From NCBI GenBank assembly GCA_050330995.1, contig JBHJHI010000057.1, forward strand, positions 1 through 64,000: a DNA stretch of 64,000 nt, in the 5' to 3' direction. Each line of letters starts with the position of its first letter. Positions within the stretch are counted from its first letter, which is position 1. The translations under genes and the position numbers were made by a program. Positions 59,547 through 64,000 of this stretch are shown here, piece by piece. This DNA is from Thermohalobaculum sp050330995 (GTDB lineage Bacteria > Pseudomonadota > Alphaproteobacteria > Rhodobacterales > Rhodobacteraceae). The notes beneath the pieces were generated by a model. The model did not search any database, was not told where the DNA came from, and worked only from the letters and a program-made list of their open reading frames with translations.

Positions 59547-60907
59547 GCCCGTCCCGTTCGTCTCGCTTGGCGCGTCGTCGATGTGTCGCGAACTGTCGCA
59601 GCGGCAATCTCGCCGGAGAGGAGCGCCCCCTCGATGGTGGCCGGCAGGCCCGTGTCGGTGGCGTCGCCCGCGAGCACGACGTTGGCGAGCCGCGTGCGCG
59701 CGCCCGGTCGTCTCGCGATGCCCGCCGGGGATTGATCGAAGGTCGCTCTCTTCTCCGCGATCAGGCGTGTTGCGATGCGGTCGTTATCCCCCAGCGACAG
59801 CGCCGCGCCCACGTCGCGCCACAATCGCGTCGCCACTTCGTCACGCGGTGTTGCGAGGATGCCGAGTTCGTGCGCCCCGCTGACGGTCACGCTGACCACG
59901 TCGCCGCGCACGAACACCCACTGCGCGAGCGCGCCGAGGAGCCCGGTGATCGGGGCCGCGCCCTCCAGCCGGCGCGCGTCGCGGACCACGAAGTGCGCGT
60001 TCAGGATCGCGCCGTCGTCGGCGGGCGCCTCGATCCCGGGCATCAGCTTCGCGAGACGCGAGGGCGGCAGCGCCAGCACCAGCGCGTCCTCCGCCCCGAG
60101 CGCGATCCGTCGCGCGCCGAGGCTCAGCGCCGTGGCCCGCCGCCCGTCGTCCTCGATGCCCGAGACGGCCGCGTTAGTCTCGACCCGCGCGCCGAGCGCG
60201 GCGAGGCGGGCGAGGGCGGGAGCGACGAAGGCAGCCCCAAGGCCCTTCGGCGCCAGCATCGGCCGCGCATGCGCCGCGCCTCTCAGGAAGGTCTTGCGCA
60301 TCACCCGCCAGAGGAGCCGCGCCTGCCCGCGTTCGGGCACGGTGTTGAGCACCGCGAGCGTCATCGGCTCCCAGAAGCCGCGCCAGAGGGGGCCTCGCCC
60401 CCGGATCGCCTCGGCGACCGTCGCGCGCGGGGCCGCGGCGGCGAGGCGCCAGCCTTCGAGATACTCGCCGAGCGACGTGCCCGGCACCCGGCGCGAGGGG
60501 GCGAGCACCCACCAGGGAACCGGCCCGTCCGAGAGCGCGAGCGTGAAGCGCCGCGCGTCGCCCGTCGCGTCGAGGTCGACCATCGGGAAGTCGGCCTCGT
60601 CGAGCGCGACGAGCGCGTCGGCACCGCCCGAGCGCGCGAGATAGCGCGCGACCGCGTCGTTGCCGGTCAGCACCAGATGGTTGCCGTTGTCGATCTCGCG
60701 GTCGAGCGCGCGGTCGTGGAAGGTGCGGCAGCGCCCGCCGGCCTGACCCGCGGCCTCGTGGACGACCACGCGGTCCCCGGCCTCGGCCAGCGTCAGCGCG
60801 GCCGAGAGCCCGGCCATGCCGCCGCCGACGACGTGGACCGTACCGCCACGGGGGCCCGTCCCTTCCGCCGCCCCGGCCGGGGCGGGCGCCGTCTGCACGC
60901 CGTCCAC
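59543..60907 (-). CDS. hpnE: Hydroxysqualene dehydroxylase
   Basis: 454 residues from the GTG at 60907 (AAGGA just upstream); a second GTG three codons on is possible. FAD-binding turn VHVVGGGMAGLSAALTLAEAG near 24-44, then RTFHDRALDREIDNGNHLVL near 62 and the C-terminal FAD motif VVLAGDATDTGLPATIEGAL near 415. HpnE reduces hydroxysqualene to squalene with FADH2 in the HpnC-D-E route. Overlaps shc. Confidence 0.93.
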   Translation of the reverse strand: MDGVQTAPAPAGAAEGTGPRGGTVHVVGGGMAGLSAALTLAEAGDRVVVHEAAGQAGGRCRTFHDRALDREIDNGNHLVLTGNDAVARYLARSGGADALVALDEADFPMVDLDATGDARRFTLALSDGPVPWWVLAPSRRVPGTSLGEYLEGWRLAAAAPRATVAEAIRGRGPLWRGFWEPMTLAVLNTVPERGQARLLWRVMRKTFLRGAAHARPMLAPKGLGAAFVAPALARLAALGARVETNAAVSGIEDDGRRATALSLGARRIALGAEDALVLALPPSRLAKLMPGIEAPADDGAILNAHFVVRDARRLEGAAPITGLLGALAQWVFVRGDVVSVTVSGAHELGILATPRDEVATRLWRDVGAALSLGDNDRIATRLIAEKRATFDQSPAGIARRPGARTRLANVVLAGDATDTGLPATIEGALLSGEIAAATVRDTSTTRQARRTGRA

Positions 60908-60912
60908 GGTCC

Positions 60913-61836
60913 TTACCCCGCGCGGCGGCGGAAGGCGGCGGGATGCGCCACGGCGGCGAGCGCGGCGGCGAGCTTGGCGGGCTTGGAGAGCCTGACCCGC
61001 GGCTCGGGCGCGAAGCCCCGGCCCGCGAGGCGGTTCAGCGTCGCCTCGTAGACGCCCAGCATCATCAGCGCCGGCATGAGGCGATGGCGGGAATGGGCGG
61101 GCAGCGCCGCGCGTGCGGCGTCGAACTCGGCGCGCGCGAGGCGGGCGAGGTCGCGCGACAGCGCCGGCAGTCGCGGATGACGGGCGACGGCGGCGGGATC
61201 GGGGGGGATGGCGTGGTGCTCCAGCATCTCGGCGGGCAGATAGAGCCGACCCCGCTCCGCGTCCTCCGCCACGTCGCGCAGAATGTTGGTCAGTTGCAGC
61301 GCGTCGGCGAGCGCCAGGGCGAAGCGCTCGGACACCGCGCCCCGCCAGGCGCCGAAGATCCGCATCGACAGACAGCCGATCGTGCCGGCGACGCGGCGCG
61401 TGTAGGCGCGGAGATCCGCCATCGGCGGCGCGACCACCGGGCCGGTCGCGTCGATCTCCATGCCCTCGATCAGGAGCAGGAACTCGCGCCTCGGCAGGGC
61501 GAAGGCCGCGACCGGGCCGTCGAGCGCGCGCCCGATCGCCGAGCGGGCGCGGCCCTCGTAGAGCGCGTCGATCTCGTCGCGCCAAGCGGCGAGCAACCGG
61601 GCGCGGACGTTCTCGTCCATCGGCTCGTCGGCGACGTCGTCGATCACGCGGGCGAAGGCGTAGAGCGCCCACATCCCCTCGCGACGCGCCTTCGGCAGCG
61701 CGCGCATGCCGGGGCCGAACGACGAGCCGGCCGCGCGCGTGATCGCCGCCGCCCGCGCACGCGCGTCGCCCTCGAAGGGCAGCGGCGCCAGGGGCGCGAG
61801 CGCGGTCGGCCAGCCGCCGTCGAGGCGTTGCAGCAT
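60913..61836 (-). CDS. hpnD: Presqualene diphosphate synthase
   Basis: 307 residues. Squalene/phytoene-synthase fold with DDVAD at 66-70 and NILRDVAEDAERGRLYLP near 195; LRAYTRRVAGTIGCLSMRIF near 152 is typical of HpnD. It joins two farnesyl diphosphates into presqualene diphosphate. Its ATG shares one base with the hpnC stop (TGATG). The C-terminal tail (SKPAKLAAALAAVAHPAAFR) is specific to this clade. Confidence 0.95.
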   Translation of the reverse strand: MLQRLDGGWPTALAPLAPLPFEGDARARAAAITRAAGSSFGPGMRALPKARREGMWALYAFARVIDDVADEPMDENVRARLLAAWRDEIDALYEGRARSAIGRALDGPVAAFALPRREFLLLIEGMEIDATGPVVAPPMADLRAYTRRVAGTIGCLSMRIFGAWRGAVSERFALALADALQLTNILRDVAEDAERGRLYLPAEMLEHHAIPPDPAAVARHPRLPALSRDLARLARAEFDAARAALPAHSRHRLMPALMMLGVYEATLNRLAGRGFAPEPRVRLSKPAKLAAALAAVAHPAAFRRRAG

Positions 61837-62699
61837 CAACCCGGCCTCGCGAGCCGCGACAGCCCGGCGAACGCGCCGAGGGCGAGATCGAGCGGGCGGT
61901 GGCGCACGCGCGTGGCCAGCGGGTCCTCGCGCCTCAGCCGCCGCGCGAGGCAACGGGCGAGGCGCTGGATCACCGCGACCTCGGCGGCGAGGCGGCGGTC
62001 GCGCACCATCGCCGCGAGCGGCGCCGAGCGTTCGAGCAGCCGGTCGGTGCGGTCGAGGCAGGCGTCGATCGCGCGGCGCAGCCCCGGCGAAGCGCTCGGC
62101 GCGTCGAGCGCGGTCTCGTCGATCCCGGCTTCGGCCATGATCGAGGCGGGCAGGTAGACCCGGTCCAGCCGCTCGCGGTCGGGGCGCAGGTCCTGGAGGT
62201 GGTTGAGCACCTGGAGTGCCGCGCAGAGCGCGTCGCCCGGCCCTTCCGTCGCCCGGTCCTCGCCGTGCAGGCGCAGGAGATAGCGCCCGACCGGATGGGC
62301 CGAATGGGCGCAGTAGTCCAGCAGTTCGTCCCAATCGGCGTAGCGCGCCTTCAGCGCGTCCTGCCGGAAGGCGACGAGCAGGTCGGTGGCGCACTCGACC
62401 GGAATCCCGGTCTCGGCGAGCGAGGCGCCGAGGCGGCGCGCGATCGCCGGCCCGCCGCGGCCGGTGCGCAACGCCGCCCCGCAGGCGTCCAGGCGGCGGA
62501 CCTTCTCCTCCGGCGCGAGATGCGGGTCGTCGGCGATGTCGTCGGTGGCGCGCGCGAAGGCGTAGTAGGCCATGACGTGCAGCCGAAGGCGCCGCGCGAT
62601 TAGGCGCGAGGCGACGGGGAAGTTCTCGTCACCCGCCCCCTTGCCCGAGGGCGCGAGCAGCGCGTCGTCCTCGCGCTCGGTCGCGATCTCGGCGGTCAT
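61836..62699 (-). CDS. hpnC: Hydroxysqualene synthase
   Basis: 287 residues, ATG at 62699. Squalene-synthase-like fold with DENFPVASRLIARRLRLHV, first DDIAD at 53-57 and the second acidic region altered to NHLQDLRPDRERLDRVYLP near 167, as expected for HpnC. It hydrolyses presqualene diphosphate to hydroxysqualene. First gene of the hpnCDEFG operon, divergent from hpnB. Confidence 0.94.
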   Translation of the reverse strand: MTAEIATEREDDALLAPSGKGAGDENFPVASRLIARRLRLHVMAYYAFARATDDIADDPHLAPEEKVRRLDACGAALRTGRGGPAIARRLGASLAETGIPVECATDLLVAFRQDALKARYADWDELLDYCAHSAHPVGRYLLRLHGEDRATEGPGDALCAALQVLNHLQDLRPDRERLDRVYLPASIMAEAGIDETALDAPSASPGLRRAIDACLDRTDRLLERSAPLAAMVRDRRLAAEVAVIQRLARCLARRLRREDPLATRVRHRPLDLALGAFAGLSRLARPG

Positions 62700-62888
62700 G
62701 CGCGGGCTCTCCCGTGATTGGTGCGGTGCGACACTAGGCACGCGGCCCGAGCCTGTCCACGCCGCGCCGTCGGGATGGGCGCATCGCCGCGGCCTGCCCG
62801 TGGCGCCGCCGCGACGCTGCCGCTCCGGGCGGCGCGGTCGTCGTCCGGACGCTTGCCGAGGCGGCGGACGGGACATAGGCGCTCGGCC
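62700..62888. promoter_or_regulatory. Divergent promoter region of hpnC and hpnB
   Basis: 189 bases between the two start codons hold the promoters of the leftward hpnCDEFG operon and the rightward hpnB. No recognisable operator could be read. Confidence 0.4.
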
Positions 62889-64000
62889 ATGCTCGCGCTC
62901 GCCGTCGTCTCGCTCCTGATCTGGCTCGCGCTCCTGACGCTGCATCGCGGCTTCTGGCGCGCCGACGTCCGGCTGCCGGCCCGCCCTCGGCCCGCGCGGG
63001 CCGAAGGCGTGGTCGCCGTGATCCCCGCGCGCGACGAGGCGGCCTCGATCGGCACCGTGCTCGCGGCGCACGCGGCGAGCGACTATCCGGGCGCCTTCTC
63101 GGTGGTGGTGGTCGACGACGGCTCGCGCGACGCGACGCGGGCGATCGCCGGGGACCGCGCCGCCGGGTCGGCGCGCCGCATCGAGGTCGTCGCCGGGACC
63201 GCGCTGCCGCGCGGCTGGTCGGGCAAGCTCTGGGCGGTGGCGCAGGGGATCGAGGCGGCCGGGCGGGTCGCCCCGCAGGCGCGCTGGCTCCTGCTCACCG
63301 ACGCCGACATCGTCCACGCGCCCTCGACCCTCTCGCGCCTCGTGGCGACGGCCGAGGCGGAGGGGCGGGTGCTGGTCTCGCTGATGGCGCGGCTCGACAC
63401 CGGCGGCGGCGCCCTCGGCCGGCTGCTGGGCGGGGCTTACGTCTTCTTCTTCCAGAAGCTCTACCCGTTCCGCGCGGTGGCCGACCCGCGCTCGCGCGTC
63501 GCCGGGGCGGCGGGCGGCTGCGTGCTGGTCGAGCGCGCCGCGCTCGAGGCGGCCGGGGGGATCGGGGCGATCCGCGGCGCGCTGATCGACGATTGCGCGC
63601 TGGCGGCGGCGGTCAAGAAGGTGCGGCCGGACGGGCTCTGGCTCGGCCTCGCCGCCACCGAGGTCCGGTCGCTGCGCGACACCGGCCGGCTCGCCACGAT
63701 CTGGGAGACGGTCGCGCGCACCGCCTTCGCCCAACTTCGCCGCTCGTACGCGCTGGTCGCGCTCTCGACGCTCGCCATGGCGCTCGTCTACCTCGTGCCG
63801 CCCACGGCGACGCTCGCGGGGCTCGCCGCCGGGGCGCCCGCGACGGCCGTGGCCGGCGTCGCTGGCTGGATCGCGATGGCCGCGGCCTTCCGCCCGACGC
63901 TCGCGCTCTACGGCGGCTCGCGCGCGCTGGGGCTCGCGCTGCCGCTGGCGGCGGCGGTCTACATGGCGATGACCCTCGACAGCGCGCGGCGCAGTCTGGT
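62889..64000 (+). CDS. hpnB: Hopanoid-associated glycosyltransferase HpnB, 3'-truncated
   Basis: 370 codons visible; the frame is open to the window edge. N-terminal membrane helix (LALAVVSLLIWLALLTL), then family 2 GT blocks: VAVIPARDEAASIGTVL near 41, VVVVDDGSRDATRAIAGD near 73, WSGKLWAVAQGIEA near 109, LLTDADIVHAPSTLSRL near 135, and GALIDDCALAAAVKK near 233. Further hydrophobic segments follow after 290. The family is regularly found in hopanoid loci; its acceptor is not known for certain. Only a few C-terminal residues seem missing. Confidence 0.9.
   Translation, partial: MLALAVVSLLIWLALLTLHRGFWRADVRLPARPRPARAEGVVAVIPARDEAASIGTVLAAHAASDYPGAFSVVVVDDGSRDATRAIAGDRAAGSARRIEVVAGTALPRGWSGKLWAVAQGIEAAGRVAPQARWLLLTDADIVHAPSTLSRLVATAEAEGRVLVSLMARLDTGGGALGRLLGGAYVFFFQKLYPFRAVADPRSRVAGAAGGCVLVERAALEAAGGIGAIRGALIDDCALAAAVKKVRPDGLWLGLAATEVRSLRDTGRLATIWETVARTAFAQLRRSYALVALSTLAMALVYLVPPTATLAGLAAGAPATAVAGVAGWIAMAAAFRPTLALYGGSRALGLALPLAAAVYMAMTLDSARRSL

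Noticed and set aside
1..64000. CRISPR array, rRNA operon, prophage or replication origin
   Set aside because: No regularly spaced repeats, rRNA core motifs, phage structural genes or DnaA-box clusters were seen.

Overview
The window is about 64 kb of very GC-rich chromosomal DNA with short intergenic gaps, many 1- to 4-base stop/start overlaps (ATGA, GTGA, TGATG) and several GTG starts. The gene content points to a free-living alphaproteobacterium: a DUF1489 protein, a YgfZ/QueG pair, a large hopanoid locus, a seven-gene Mrp/Mnh antiporter and a VPLPA-CTERM surface protein. Glucosylglycerol synthesis plus the Mrp antiporter suggest salt or osmotic adaptation, as in marine or halotolerant species. 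The genus cannot be decided from sequence reading alone. No rRNA, CRISPR array, intact prophage or intact insertion sequence was seen.

Layout. 1-3.1 kb: a secreted metallophosphoesterase cut by the window edge, and a membrane-anchored parvulin-type isomerase. 3.5-6.9 kb: a phnD-phnC-phnE-phnE importer for phosphonate or phosphite. 7.5-9.9 kb: two exported proteins of unknown role, a wrecked IS5-family transposase and tRNA-Gln. 10-19.9 kb: housekeeping genes (SDR protein, queG, ygfZ, MFS-glycosyltransferase-DUF2064 operon, DUF1489, dapB, aldo/keto reductase, DUF6064). 20.8-28.5 kb: a beta-oxidation pair (fadJ-fadA) followed by a broken acyl-CoA dehydrogenase, a reductase, a multidrug-type MFS pump and an IclR regulator. 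29-33.3 kb: gpsA-phosphatase-ggpS. 33.4-39.2 kb: mnhABCDEFG. 39.4-44.5 kb: accA, an SH3 protein, AlkA-type glycosylase, esterase, HNH endonuclease, DsbB, YqaA and tRNA-Leu. 44.8-48 kb: a type I secretion ABC protein and its HlyD adaptor. 49-64 kb: the hopanoid region.

How the genes work together. The hopanoid region is nearly a full pathway. An IspA-type synthase makes farnesyl diphosphate. HpnD, HpnC and HpnE convert it to squalene, Shc cyclises it to hopene, HpnH adds adenosine, and HpnG removes adenine. HpnN (RND), HpnM (MlaC-like) and a neighbouring MlaA lipoprotein form a plausible envelope lipid-trafficking set. In the 29-33 kb operon GpsA makes glycerol-3-phosphate, GgpS glucosylates it and a HAD phosphatase releases glucosylglycerol; the Mrp antiporter next door would expel sodium. 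Several remnants (transposase, acyl-CoA dehydrogenase, DUF1127-like protein) and several 0.5-0.9 kb gene-free stretches show local decay between intact operons.
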